A DNA stretch of 12,733 bases from an uncultured Gemmatimonadota bacterium (GCA_913009915.1 CAJVYZ010000020.1:1-12733), one strand, 5' to 3'; positions 1 through 7,556 are shown, counted from the stretch's first letter. The notes: generated by a model not told the origin, from the letters alone. Made by a program: numbers and translations.

Positions 1-457
1 AATCGGTGCTCTTCACCGGCAGACCCTCGGTCGCACACGGGACACCGGTCGCTCCACCCTGGGTGTCGGCCCGGCACTTGGAAAGGATGGATACCTGGGG
101 ACCGGCGTAGAATTGCACGCCCAGGGCACCCTCCATCGGGACGTCGACAGTAAACAGCACGGGGACTTCAAAATACTCGATCTTGAAGGTCGTGGACGGG
201 GTAATGTTGCGTGTGGCGCCCTTCTGGACGTACAGGAATTCCGGCCTGAGCCCAATCATCCCGTTCAATTCGAGACCGACAAACCCGCCGGCCGCGAACC
301 CCGTGCGGCTGTTGAACGCGTCCGAGTTGTTCCCCCGGAAGCTGGAAAACGTCGGCCCCACCAGGACACCTATGCCTTGAATCTGGGCTTCGGCCTGCCT
401 CCCGTTCCCGATCCCTATCATCCCCACTATGAACGCCATGGCGATTACTCGACTCAT
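1..457 (-). CDS. PorT-like outer-membrane beta-barrel protein (3' end beyond window)
   Basis: This gene starts at ATG 457 and runs off the left edge, leaving 152 complete codons. A strong AAGGAGG (470-464) lies 6 bases before the ATG and fixes the start. Residues 1-24 are a signal peptide (hydrophobic core, then AEA cleavage before QIQGIG). The mature part has alternating hydrophobic strands: VLVGPTFSSF, TGFAAGGFVGLEL, IGLRPEFLYVQKGA, IEYFEVPVLFTV and GVQFYAGPQVSIL. The order 'GLRPEFLYVQKGA ... YFEVPVLF ... AGPQ' matches the PorT / OMP_b-brl_2 family of small eight-stranded barrels. Two cysteines flank a loop near the cut (SKCRAD... VPCATEG) and could form a disulfide. It is the last gene of the minus-strand group after rnz and the DUF4136 lipoprotein. 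The function of such barrels is generally unknown. Family assignment is confident; role is not. Confidence 0.85.
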   Translation of the reverse strand, partial: MSRVIAMAFIVGMIGIGNGRQAEAQIQGIGVLVGPTFSSFRGNNSDAFNSRTGFAAGGFVGLELNGMIGLRPEFLYVQKGATRNITPSTTFKIEYFEVPVLFTVDVPMEGALGVQFYAGPQVSILSKCRADTQGGATGVPCATEGLPVKSTD

Positions 458-460
458 CAG

Positions 461-621
461 GTTCCTCCTTGCCGCATGAACGATCCGCGAAGCTGAAAGA
501 TTGAAGGAATGGGGACTCCCCGCAACGGTGCCCGCGACACGCGGACACCGCCGTGGTGTCAGGGACGCCTGGGGATCACAACCAACAGCTGCGCGGCGGC
601 CACAGCAATGATTCAAGTCGC
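461..621. other. Intergenic region with three tandem small hairpins
   Basis: This gap separates the lipoprotein stop (622) from the PorT-like start (457). Within 50 bases it holds three perfect inverted repeats in a row: GGGGACTCCCC (511-521), CCGCGACACGCGG (532-544) and GACACCGCCGTGGTGTC (544-560). None is followed by a T-run in either direction, so a classic intrinsic terminator is not shown. They could attenuate or separate transcription of the PorT-like gene from the upstream genes, or stabilise the mRNA end. I see no coding potential here. Confidence 0.5.
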
Positions 622-1221
622 TCAATGAGGGGGGAAGCTCTTCATGATCTTTCGAACCACCTCAGGGACCTTCTCGCCCGGATTTTCCGCCTTGATCGCT
701 CCCGACCCGATCCCCCGCCACACCAGTGTGTCGGTCCGGGCGTCAATGACATCGATGACCAACGTCCCTTGGAGCGACTGCGAATAGTTCCTGTTGAGGA
801 CTGCGGGCTCCTGCCCTTTCTTCCATTCGTTGTACCCGTACCCCAGGTGGTTTCCCGGATGCCAGCTATCATAGGGTTGGCCGGAGTTCGAGTACCACTG
901 GCTGACCTCGGATTTCCTGCTGATTCTCAGGAAATACGCGACGTGTACATCCGCGGAATCGCCTTCCATCCGACGGATACCCCTGCCCTCCAACTCCTGC
1001 TCAATGGAACTGGTGATCCGCTCGTTGAGCCGTGGCGAGTTGAGCAACATTTCGTTCGCTGTGGTTTCAGGCGTCCCCGTGGTGATGGTGTCCGGCAGTA
1101 TGCGCCAGTGAAAGCTGTGATAGCTGGCGAACGGAGCCGCACCGTCGAACTCCGATTGCACGGTGATCTTCGAGCAACCCGCTAGGACCATGAGAAGTAC
1201 CAGATTCACTGCATTGCGCAT
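622..1221 (-). CDS. DUF4136-family lipoprotein
   Basis: The product is a 199-residue predicted lipoprotein. The start chosen is ATG 1221, because GGAGG (1232-1228) lies 6 bases upstream and translation then opens with MRNAVNLVLLMVLAGCSK, a short signal peptide with the lipobox LAGC (Cys16). The frame stays open upstream to 1302, but that extension would bury the signal peptide. After Cys16 the features fit DUF4136: an early 'FASYHSFHW' block, 'LNERITSSIEQELEGRGIRR', 'ADVHVAYFLRIS', a Tyr/Trp/Gly-rich middle, then 'QGTLVIDVIDARTDTLVWRG' near residues 150-170. DUF4136 proteins are envelope lipoproteins of unknown function. The gene starts 31 bp after the rnz stop, so the two are probably cotranscribed. 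No Asp follows the lipobox Cys (Ser-Lys does), which by the E. coli rule would favour outer-membrane sorting; that rule may not hold here. Confidence 0.88.
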   Translation of the reverse strand: MRNAVNLVLLMVLAGCSKITVQSEFDGAAPFASYHSFHWRILPDTITTGTPETTANEMLLNSPRLNERITSSIEQELEGRGIRRMEGDSADVHVAYFLRISRKSEVSQWYSNSGQPYDSWHPGNHLGYGYNEWKKGQEPAVLNRNYSQSLQGTLVIDVIDARTDTLVWRGIGSGAIKAENPGEKVPEVVRKIMKSFPPH

Positions 1222-1252
1222 AGCTATCCTCCAACCATTCAGCCTTACCGGG

Positions 1253-2173
1253 TTAGTCCTCGGACCGGAACGGCACATCCACCACCATCCCATCCCTGGC
1301 AACTTCGGCGTTGTGGAACACCGCGGTCGCCTCGTCCACCATCTCCAGAGCCTCCCTGCTGTACCGGGCGGAGATATGAGTGAGCACCAACCGGCCTACC
1401 CCAGCGTCCCGTGCAGTTTCCGCCGCCTGGCGGGCGGTCGAGTGGCCGGTCTGCTGCGCCCGGTCGGCTTCCTCGTGGGAGAACGTGGCCTCGTGGATCA
1501 ACAGATCCGCGCCCCTGGCAGCCTCGACCACCGCCGCAGTGGGACGGGTATCGCCGGTGTAGACTACCGTCCGCCCAGGTCGTGCTGCCCCCACGAGATC
1601 TTCGGGCGAAACCCGAGACCCGTCGGCCATCTCCACCGTTTCGCCGCGGTGGAGCGCTCCCCACAATCGGCCCTCGGGCACGCCGGCCTCTCGGGCACGC
1701 TCGGGGTTGAACCGTCCCAGTCTGTCGTGCTCCACCAGGGAGTATCCGACCGTGTTGGCTCGGTGGTCGGTCGGGAACACCGCGATGTCATACTCGGCGC
1801 GTGCCAGTCGATCGCCCGCGGCGACCTCGACGATCTCCACCGGGAACCTGGTCCGTTCGATACCGACGTTCAGCACCGCCCCGAGAATCCTGTGCGCGGG
1901 CTTGGGGCCGTACAGCGTGATACCCTCCGTCCGGTCCTGCAATCCCATGGTTCTGATCAGGCCCGTAAGGCCGAGGATGTGGTCGGAGTGATAGTGGGTA
2001 AAGAAGATCTCGCGCAGTGAAAACCCCACGCCGTAGCGCATCATCTGGCGTTGGGTGCCCTCTCCGCAATCGAATAACAGCATCTCGCCCTCACGGTGCA
2101 CGGCCAGAGCGCTGACGTTGCGATCGAGCGTGGGAATGGCGGCACCGGTTCCCAGGAACGTGACACTGAGCAT
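1253..2173 (-). CDS. rnz: Ribonuclease Z (tRNA 3'-processing endonuclease)
   Basis: This is a cytoplasmic metallo-beta-lactamase-fold nuclease that removes the 3' trailer of precursor tRNAs. The 306 residues are the normal length of the short RNase Z form. Visible motifs: N-terminal 'FLGTGAAIPT' (6-15), the zinc motif THYHSDH (59-65), TDH (135-137), YTGDT (205-209, metal Asp208), HEATF (227-231), GHST (243-246) and LTHISARY (264-271, metal His266). The 'VPEGRLWGALHRGE' stretch (165-178) is also typical of the family. The second motif position usually holding Gly (HxHGDH) is Ser here. ATG 2173 is chosen because homology starts at once (MLSVTFLGTG). An upstream extension to 2257 would overlap the divergent gene. 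No Shine-Dalgarno is visible, but TACCTT lies 5 bases before the ATG (possible leaderless start). It heads a group with envelope genes downstream. Confidence 0.96.
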   Translation of the reverse strand: MLSVTFLGTGAAIPTLDRNVSALAVHREGEMLLFDCGEGTQRQMMRYGVGFSLREIFFTHYHSDHILGLTGLIRTMGLQDRTEGITLYGPKPAHRILGAVLNVGIERTRFPVEIVEVAAGDRLARAEYDIAVFPTDHRANTVGYSLVEHDRLGRFNPERAREAGVPEGRLWGALHRGETVEMADGSRVSPEDLVGAARPGRTVVYTGDTRPTAAVVEAARGADLLIHEATFSHEEADRAQQTGHSTARQAAETARDAGVGRLVLTHISARYSREALEMVDEATAVFHNAEVARDGMVVDVPFRSED

Positions 2174-2178
2174 GTGGT

Positions 2179-2184
2179 AAGGTA
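2179..2184 (-). promoter_or_regulatory. Candidate -10 hexamer for leaderless rnz transcript
   Basis: On the minus strand TACCTT is followed by five bases (ACCAC) and then the rnz ATG at 2173. This TANNNT spacing would put the transcription start at or next to the start codon, consistent with the missing Shine-Dalgarno. I see no convincing -35 element. The hexamer is short and could be chance on its own. Confidence 0.4.
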
Positions 2185-2235
2185 TCTCGGCCTCAGGCGC
2201 GGCAGAAGGGGAACTCCGCGGGACACCGGCGCGGC

Positions 2236-2241
2236 TATATT
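2236..2241 (+). promoter_or_regulatory. Candidate -10 hexamer for leaderless transcript of the Omp85-like gene
   Basis: TATATT is followed by six bases (CGGACC) and the GTG start at 2248. It is a near-consensus -10 in otherwise GC-rich DNA. The upstream 17-base spacing lands on ACTCCG, so there is no recognisable -35. No Shine-Dalgarno precedes the GTG. It lies back to back with the rnz promoter candidate, about 50 bp apart. Confidence 0.5.
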
Positions 2242-2247
2242 CGGACC

Positions 2248-4905
2248 GTGACATCATTCGTCGTGTCCCAACCGTTCCTGACCCGCGGATGTGCGGCGGC
2301 TCTCCTGTCGCTCGCCGTTCCAGCGCTAGGTCTTTCGCAGGCCGCGACCAAACAGGCCAGGCCGGATACAGTCGTGCAGGTCGTGCCGGGTTTTGAATAC
2401 CGGACCTTCGGCAAGCAAGCCTGGCTGTTCGGCTCCGGCTACCGCCACTTATGGGCCGACACCATCACCGTTCCGCTGCTGGACCTCGAACGTGTGAGCG
2501 GCGGGCTCACCCCTGTCTGTTCCCCGGCCACGCTCCTCACCGAGGACCTGCGGTTCTCCTCGGACGACGGCCCCAACCTGCTGTTCCGCTCGATCAACAA
2601 ACAGTTCGCGGGGAGGTATCTGCCGCCTTCTCTGCGACGTAGCCTTGCCGGACAGCTAGTCCAGGACATCGTCAGCGCGAATCATCCGGCCGGGCCCCTC
2701 GTCGCACCACCGTTGTACCACGCTCTGGGGATTCCCTATCCCCGATCGACCCTGGTGTCCCTCCCCGACAGTCAGTCACTGGGAGACTTCGGCAAGGACT
2801 TTGGCGGAGTGCCGGGCTTCCTGAGCGTCGAGTTGGCTCCCGGCCTAGTGGCCGTGCCCGAGCTTCGGGAGACCGTCGAGATCATCACCACCGAAGAGTT
2901 GTGGGAGCGCACCCGTCGGGGAGACGACGTGGTCGACGCCCACGCCTATCTCACCGCCCGCCTCATGGACGTCCTGGTAGGCGACGCGGGGGTCAACTAC
3001 AGCCGGCTCCGCTGGGGCCGTCTTGCCGGAGTTGAGCCGCGCGTGTGGCGACCCATTCCCTGGGATCGCGATCACCCATTCACCAACAATGACGGGTTGG
3101 CAAAGTGGTACGCGCGCTTCTATCTCCCGGACCTGGTGCGCTTCGGCCGGGAATACCCCAGCATCTACGGACTCACGCGGATGGCGTCGGTACTCGACAG
3201 GCGGTACCTGTCCGGCTTGGGGCTGCCGGTTTGGGATTCGGTCGTGAGCGTCATCCAGACCCGCATCAGCGACAGCCTGATCGACGAATCAGTGGGCCGC
3301 ATGCCGCCGGAGATGTTCATTCAAGACGGGGCCGAGCTTGCCGCGGTCCTCAAGGCTCGCCGGGACGCGCTCACGGAAGCCGCGGAGCGCTACTACCGGC
3401 TTCTTGCCAAGTCTGTGAACATCCACGTCACCGGTGACGGCGATGTGGTGGAGGCAACCCGCCTGTCGAACGAGCGCCTGGGACTCTCGCTGTGGCGGGC
3501 AAACGCCGAAGAGGACAAGGTCGACAGTGTGCCCTACCTCACCCGAGTGTTCCGCCGGGACGAGACTGGCGAGATCCGGCTGTACCTCGATGGCCTGGAC
3601 GACAGCGTGGCCATCCGCGGCGAGGGGACCCAACGCATCAAGCTGCGCATCATAGCTGGTGAGGGAGAGGACGTCATCGATCCGTCCACCAGCCCGGAAA
3701 CGGAAGTATACCGCCCGGGAGGCGAGCCGGCCGCTATCATGGCAACCATCATTCAGCCACGGTTCGGCGGCCACGTCACGTTCAACCGTACTCCTCAATC
3801 GGTCTCGCACGCTTGCGCGGTGTCTCCCTCGCAACCCGCTGCAGACCTCCGGGCACCGGCCCGCGATTGGGGCACGGCTTGGATCCCCATACCCGCCCTG
3901 GGGTATATCAGCGGGCTCGGCGTCTACGCCGGGGCTGGGGTATCCAAGACCGACTACGCGTTTCAGGCGTATCCCTTCAAGGCACAGCATGCCCTCTGGG
4001 GTGGCTACGCCTCGACGCCGAGCTCGTTCTTTGCCGAGTACTACAGCGATTTTCGCCGGGTTGTGGGCCCGGTCGGCGGATACCTGGGCGCCAGCATATC
4101 CGGAGTGGCCAATCCTGAATTTTACGGCATCGGCAACGAAACCGCCAAAGATCAACCGGACTCGTTCTATCAGATAGAGCAGGTCGAAGGTGCCGTGACA
4201 CCTCTGGCCACTCTTAACCCCAAGGCCTATACCCAGATCGCCGCCGGGGTGTACTACAAGCACTCCCGAACACCGCTCGGCGCCGGCAACATCATCGACG
4301 TCCTGCAACCGTTCGGCGGCGGCGACGTCGATGAAATCGGTCTCACATCGTACTGGAGATTCGACAGCTACGACAACAACATCGCCACGCCGACCGGTCT
4401 GCAACTCAACATCAACGCCCAACTCGGTTTTGTTTCCGGGGATTCCGTCTATGGGGCACTCTCGGCGGACGTTTTGGGATTCACGTCCACCGACCGCCTC
4501 CCTGGCAACCCAACATTGGCCGTCCGGGTGGGGGGCCAGCAGAACATCGGGGCTTATCCCTTCTACGGCGCCGCTTACCTCGGCGGGACGGACAACCTCA
4601 AGGGCTACGCCCCCAATCGCTTTGCCGGAGACGCCTCGGTCTACCTCAATTCCGAACTGCGCGTGTTTCTCACGGAGATCCGCTGGCCGATCCCGGCCAA
4701 CTTCGGCATTCTAGGTATCGCCGACGTGGGGCGGGTATTCGTGAGCGGGGAAACGTCCAGAGTATGGCACAGCGGCTTCGGCGGCGGAGTATGGTTCGGG
4801 CTACTACGCTCAGGCCAGGGGCTCAATCTGGCCCTGGTCGACGGTGAGAGCTTGCGCCTGTACATTAGTACTGGTTTCATCCTCAAGAAGAAACGCATCT
4901 TCTGA
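2248..4905 (+). CDS. Exported protein with kinase-like domain and C-terminal Omp85 (BamA/TamA-type) barrel
   Basis: The 885-residue product has a signal peptide (residues 1 to about 32, hydrophobic AALLSLAVPALGLSQA). Residues about 85-470 resemble the region found before Omp85 barrels in many Bacteroidota and Gemmatimonadota proteins: 'FRSINKQ', 'VQDIVSANHPAG', 'YHALGIPYPRS' (157-167), 'YLTARLMDVLVGD', then 'PIPWDRDHPFTNNDG' (DRD at 273-275). The order resembles HipA/CotH/FAM20-type kinase folds, where a DRH motif and a metal-binding Asp motif follow each other. At 246-250 this protein reads DAGVN where relatives, as I recall them, read DWDRH, so the domain may be inactive. A beta-rich linker follows ('EIRLYLDGLDDSVAIRGEG', 'KLRIIAGEGEDVID'). 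Residues about 545-885 form the barrel: 'GGTDNLKGYAPNRFAGD' (the conserved RGY-like turn), 'NSELRVFL', 'GILGIADVGRVF', 'GFGGGVWFGL', ending in Phe. A metallophosphoesterase domain that I recall at the N-terminus of longer relatives is absent. GTG 2248 gives an intact signal peptide. The Vps62-like gene follows 28 bp later. Confidence 0.85.
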   Translation: MTSFVVSQPFLTRGCAAALLSLAVPALGLSQAATKQARPDTVVQVVPGFEYRTFGKQAWLFGSGYRHLWADTITVPLLDLERVSGGLTPVCSPATLLTEDLRFSSDDGPNLLFRSINKQFAGRYLPPSLRRSLAGQLVQDIVSANHPAGPLVAPPLYHALGIPYPRSTLVSLPDSQSLGDFGKDFGGVPGFLSVELAPGLVAVPELRETVEIITTEELWERTRRGDDVVDAHAYLTARLMDVLVGDAGVNYSRLRWGRLAGVEPRVWRPIPWDRDHPFTNNDGLAKWYARFYLPDLVRFGREYPSIYGLTRMASVLDRRYLSGLGLPVWDSVVSVIQTRISDSLIDESVGRMPPEMFIQDGAELAAVLKARRDALTEAAERYYRLLAKSVNIHVTGDGDVVEATRLSNERLGLSLWRANAEEDKVDSVPYLTRVFRRDETGEIRLYLDGLDDSVAIRGEGTQRIKLRIIAGEGEDVIDPSTSPETEVYRPGGEPAAIMATIIQPRFGGHVTFNRTPQSVSHACAVSPSQPAADLRAPARDWGTAWIPIPALGYISGLGVYAGAGVSKTDYAFQAYPFKAQHALWGGYASTPSSFFAEYYSDFRRVVGPVGGYLGASISGVANPEFYGIGNETAKDQPDSFYQIEQVEGAVTPLATLNPKAYTQIAAGVYYKHSRTPLGAGNIIDVLQPFGGGDVDEIGLTSYWRFDSYDNNIATPTGLQLNINAQLGFVSGDSVYGALSADVLGFTSTDRLPGNPTLAVRVGGQQNIGAYPFYGAAYLGGTDNLKGYAPNRFAGDASVYLNSELRVFLTEIRWPIPANFGILGIADVGRVFVSGETSRVWHSGFGGGVWFGLLRSGQGLNLALVDGESLRLYISTGFILKKKRIF

Positions 4906-4933
4906 TCGAAGCAACCTCCTCCCGAGGACCCAA

Positions 4934-7495
4934 ATGCGCATCTTGGTGTTCGGCTCCATCCTCCTGTTGGCCGTCGCGGCGGAGATCGAGCCACTGACGG
5001 CTCAAGACATCCCCCACGACCAATACCTCAATTACATGCCCCTGGAGTATCATCGCATCGTGCGGCAGACCGATGCCAGTGCGGCGTTGCAACTCTATGG
5101 CGATCCCGACGCGCCCGGCTTCCGCGACGAGGATCCCCGGGACGGCGTCGACGACACCCGCGGGCGGCTGTTCCACCAGCTCGGAGTACGCTTTGCGCCA
5201 TACCTAGTCAAGAACACCACGGCCGCCCCGATGGACTTCAAGAAGTTCATGGATCAGTCTTCCTCGTTCCTGTTGTACGTGGATCGGTGGAACATCGGCG
5301 TGCGGCCGCCCGACCTCGACGGCCAGGAGACCATTGACTGGGCCAACCTCCTCAAGGCCCCCTGCGAGATCAGTGGACCGGGTGTCCAGATAGGCCCACC
5401 AAGCAGGAGTTCGGGTAACGACGACTGCCGCTTGATGAACCTGCTCCAAGAGTTCGACCCGTTCAATCCCACCGACCCCCGGTTCAACGATCCCAGCCGA
5501 GCCACGGATTACGACCCGTTCACCGTCATGTACTTCAACTTTCCTGGAGACAGTCCCGAAACCTGGAAACTGGAATACGAACAGATCATCTCGGGCAACC
5601 TGCCGCACAAGTATCAGGACTACTCCAAGATCTACGTCCACCCGTTCCTGAAGGCGATCCGAAGCAACCTGGAGGGTGTGCAAGGGTACGAATTCGTGCT
5701 CCAGTATTGGCTGTTCTATCCGTTCAATGACGGCGGCAACAACCACGAGGGCGACTGGGAACACCTCAACGTGGCTATTTCACCGATGTCGGCAGTGGAA
5801 CGCTACCTGACCGAAGAGGAAGTGAACGGAATACTGAGCAGCGATCCCGGTGCGCTCGACGGCGCGGATCCTCTGGTCATCAAGCGCATCGATTTCTACT
5901 TCCACCATCAAGTGATGATGGTGGACTTCGGTAGTCCCAACGTGTACCTGCCGCAAGCCCAATGGGACTCGGTAATGCGCCATCGCGAGAAGGAACTCGT
6001 GTCGGAAGATTTTCTGTGGAAGTCGGCTCGCTACATGGCCTACCAGGACGACGCCGAAACCATCATCAACACCCATCCGATCGGTTACATCGGCGCCGAC
6101 AACAAGGGACTCGACCAGCTCCTTGCCGCACCCGGAGGCAAGAACCGGGATTCACACGGTACTTACCCCTTCACCGGCCTCTACAAGGACGTCGGCCCCG
6201 GTGGATCGACAGAGCAGATCAAGAGCCGCTGGGACCACCGCAAGTATTTCGCCGACGTGTCGAGAGGGTTGCCGACGGAAGTCGCGGCCTACGATCTCGC
6301 CGGGCGGGTGGAGGTCATCCCCGACTGGGAGGTATTCCACCCCATGCTGGCCGATGAGCCGGCTGTCCGCCAGGACTGGAGCTGGATGGTGTTGCCGATC
6401 CGCTGGGGATACCCGGCCTCGGAGTCGCCATTCGCGGGTTTCATCGCCAACGCGGAGACCGGCAACCTGGCGCCTCCCGGACCGACCTATCAGTCGAGCT
6501 GGAACACGTCCGGCGCCAGTGCCGGGTTCCACCACTACAACCCACACAAGTTCTCGTCACTGTTCCCGCTGGGCTATCAGGACACGTTCAACAACAGCCT
6601 CGGGTTCATCAACGGCATCACCTCGACCCTATTGGTCCTCCCGCCGATCGACTTCCTGTGGCGCGTGGTGGCGGCGCCGTTTCGCGCCGCCATCAATAAG
6701 CCGGTGCCGGTGTTCTTCCCTACCGAAAAGGTGCCCTTCCGATTCCTGGGCCTGTTCGGCGGTCCGGCAGCCGAATTCATTTCCGAAGACTTCAACCTCC
6801 TATTCCTCGACTCGACGCTGGCAATCCCGATATTCACCAGACCGGAACTCTCGACCGATACCGGCTTCGTGGCGTTAAACGAATCGATCCACGCCAGTAA
6901 CACCAGCTTCATCTTCGGGGGCTCGCTGTTCCTCGGCAAACGACTGGTGACCACCAACACCATCCGTAATTCGCACCATGAAATGGGGTTCGATCTTCTA
7001 ATATTGCCGACCCAACGGACGTACCAGGTACGGGGAAACCTGAACCTGTGGGAGTGGGCCGGCAGCCTCCGCTACAACCTGGCCACGGAGAAATTCCAGC
7101 CGTACCTCAAGATCGGCTATGGACTCAGTTGGTACCGCCTTCAAGACGTCACCACACAGATCGTCGGGACCGACGCCGATCCGGTAGCGCTCGACCCTCC
7201 CCAGGGCCTGTGGGTCAGGCAGCCGTGGCGCGATGACCAGGGCAACACCGACGCCTTCGCCAATCTGTGGCCCAACACGCTCCATTTCGGGGGCGGCATC
7301 GAGTTGATCCCGGTCACCAGCCGGGCTCCGATTCCCAGAGGGATCGACGTGAGCCTCCTGCTGGACTACTCCCATTTTCGCCACGCGCTGGGTGTCAAAC
7401 GCACTCTGGTCGAGGGTGTGACTTTCGAGGGCGGTGAGCGTGACAGGACCGTCACCAGAAACGTGGTGACGCTGGCGCTGTCGCTGGGGTTCTAG
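4934..7495 (+). CDS. Exported Vps62-like domain protein with C-terminal beta-barrel-like region
   Basis: The product is 853 residues. The start is ATG 4934, with GAGGA (4924-4928) five bases upstream and a signal peptide following (MRILVFGSILLLAVAAEIEP, cleavage near TA/QD at 23-24). The frame is open upstream to 4844 but would overlap the previous gene and mask the signal. Residues about 200-420 recall Vps62 / DUF946 proteins: 'LQYWLFYPFNDGGNNHEGDWEHLNV' split as YWLFYPFND (258-266) and NHEGDWE (270-276), then FHHQ (323-326) and a late DSHGTYP (406-412). In that family the HEGDWE and 'SH..YP' blocks are the hallmark; their function is not established. A hydrophobic stretch follows ('STLLVLPPIDFLW'). 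From about residue 640 to the end alternating amphipathic strands and a terminal Phe (VVTLALSLGF) suggest an outer-membrane barrel. It is probably cotranscribed with the Omp85-like gene. No enzymatic role can be named. The barrel call rests on pattern only. Confidence 0.78.
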   Translation: MRILVFGSILLLAVAAEIEPLTAQDIPHDQYLNYMPLEYHRIVRQTDASAALQLYGDPDAPGFRDEDPRDGVDDTRGRLFHQLGVRFAPYLVKNTTAAPMDFKKFMDQSSSFLLYVDRWNIGVRPPDLDGQETIDWANLLKAPCEISGPGVQIGPPSRSSGNDDCRLMNLLQEFDPFNPTDPRFNDPSRATDYDPFTVMYFNFPGDSPETWKLEYEQIISGNLPHKYQDYSKIYVHPFLKAIRSNLEGVQGYEFVLQYWLFYPFNDGGNNHEGDWEHLNVAISPMSAVERYLTEEEVNGILSSDPGALDGADPLVIKRIDFYFHHQVMMVDFGSPNVYLPQAQWDSVMRHREKELVSEDFLWKSARYMAYQDDAETIINTHPIGYIGADNKGLDQLLAAPGGKNRDSHGTYPFTGLYKDVGPGGSTEQIKSRWDHRKYFADVSRGLPTEVAAYDLAGRVEVIPDWEVFHPMLADEPAVRQDWSWMVLPIRWGYPASESPFAGFIANAETGNLAPPGPTYQSSWNTSGASAGFHHYNPHKFSSLFPLGYQDTFNNSLGFINGITSTLLVLPPIDFLWRVVAAPFRAAINKPVPVFFPTEKVPFRFLGLFGGPAAEFISEDFNLLFLDSTLAIPIFTRPELSTDTGFVALNESIHASNTSFIFGGSLFLGKRLVTTNTIRNSHHEMGFDLLILPTQRTYQVRGNLNLWEWAGSLRYNLATEKFQPYLKIGYGLSWYRLQDVTTQIVGTDADPVALDPPQGLWVRQPWRDDQGNTDAFANLWPNTLHFGGGIELIPVTSRAPIPRGIDVSLLLDYSHFRHALGVKRTLVEGVTFEGGERDRTVTRNVVTLALSLGF

Positions 7496-7519
7496 GAAAC
7501 TCGGGACTACTGAACTGGA

Positions 7520-7555
7520 GAACTGGGGAGAAAGTCATTGAAGTTTCCCCAGTTC
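7520..7555. terminator. Hairpin between convergent genes (possible bidirectional terminator)
   Basis: GAACTGGGG (7520-7528) pairs perfectly with CCCCAGTTC (7547-7555). The next positions add A-T, a G-T wobble and A-T. The loop is about 12 bases. It lies between the stop of the Vps62-like gene (7495) and the stop of mlaD (7557), so it could serve both. No long T-run follows on either strand, which weakens the call for classical intrinsic termination. Confidence 0.5.
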
Positions 7556-7556
7556 C

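Noticed and set aside
553..1185. Plus-strand open frame (210 codons) opposite the lipoprotein gene
   Set aside because: Shadow of the DUF4136 gene, which has a signal peptide, lipobox and ribosome site; this frame has none.
1163..2020. Plus-strand open frame (285 codons) opposite rnz
   Set aside because: Antisense to an unmistakable RNase Z. The translation is Arg/Gly/Pro-rich and shows no family motif.
3289..4422. Long minus-strand open frame (377 codons) inside the Omp85-like gene
   Set aside because: It lies wholly antisense to a gene with clear family features. Its translation has no recognisable domain or hydrophobic pattern; long antisense frames are common in GC-rich DNA.
6123..6878. 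Plus-strand open frame (251 codons) inside the Vps62-like gene
   Set aside because: An out-of-frame shadow rich in Ser, Arg and Pro, without start signals.
7520..7555. Classic rho-independent terminator
   Set aside because: The stem is good but no T-run follows in either direction, so it is recorded only as a possible terminator.
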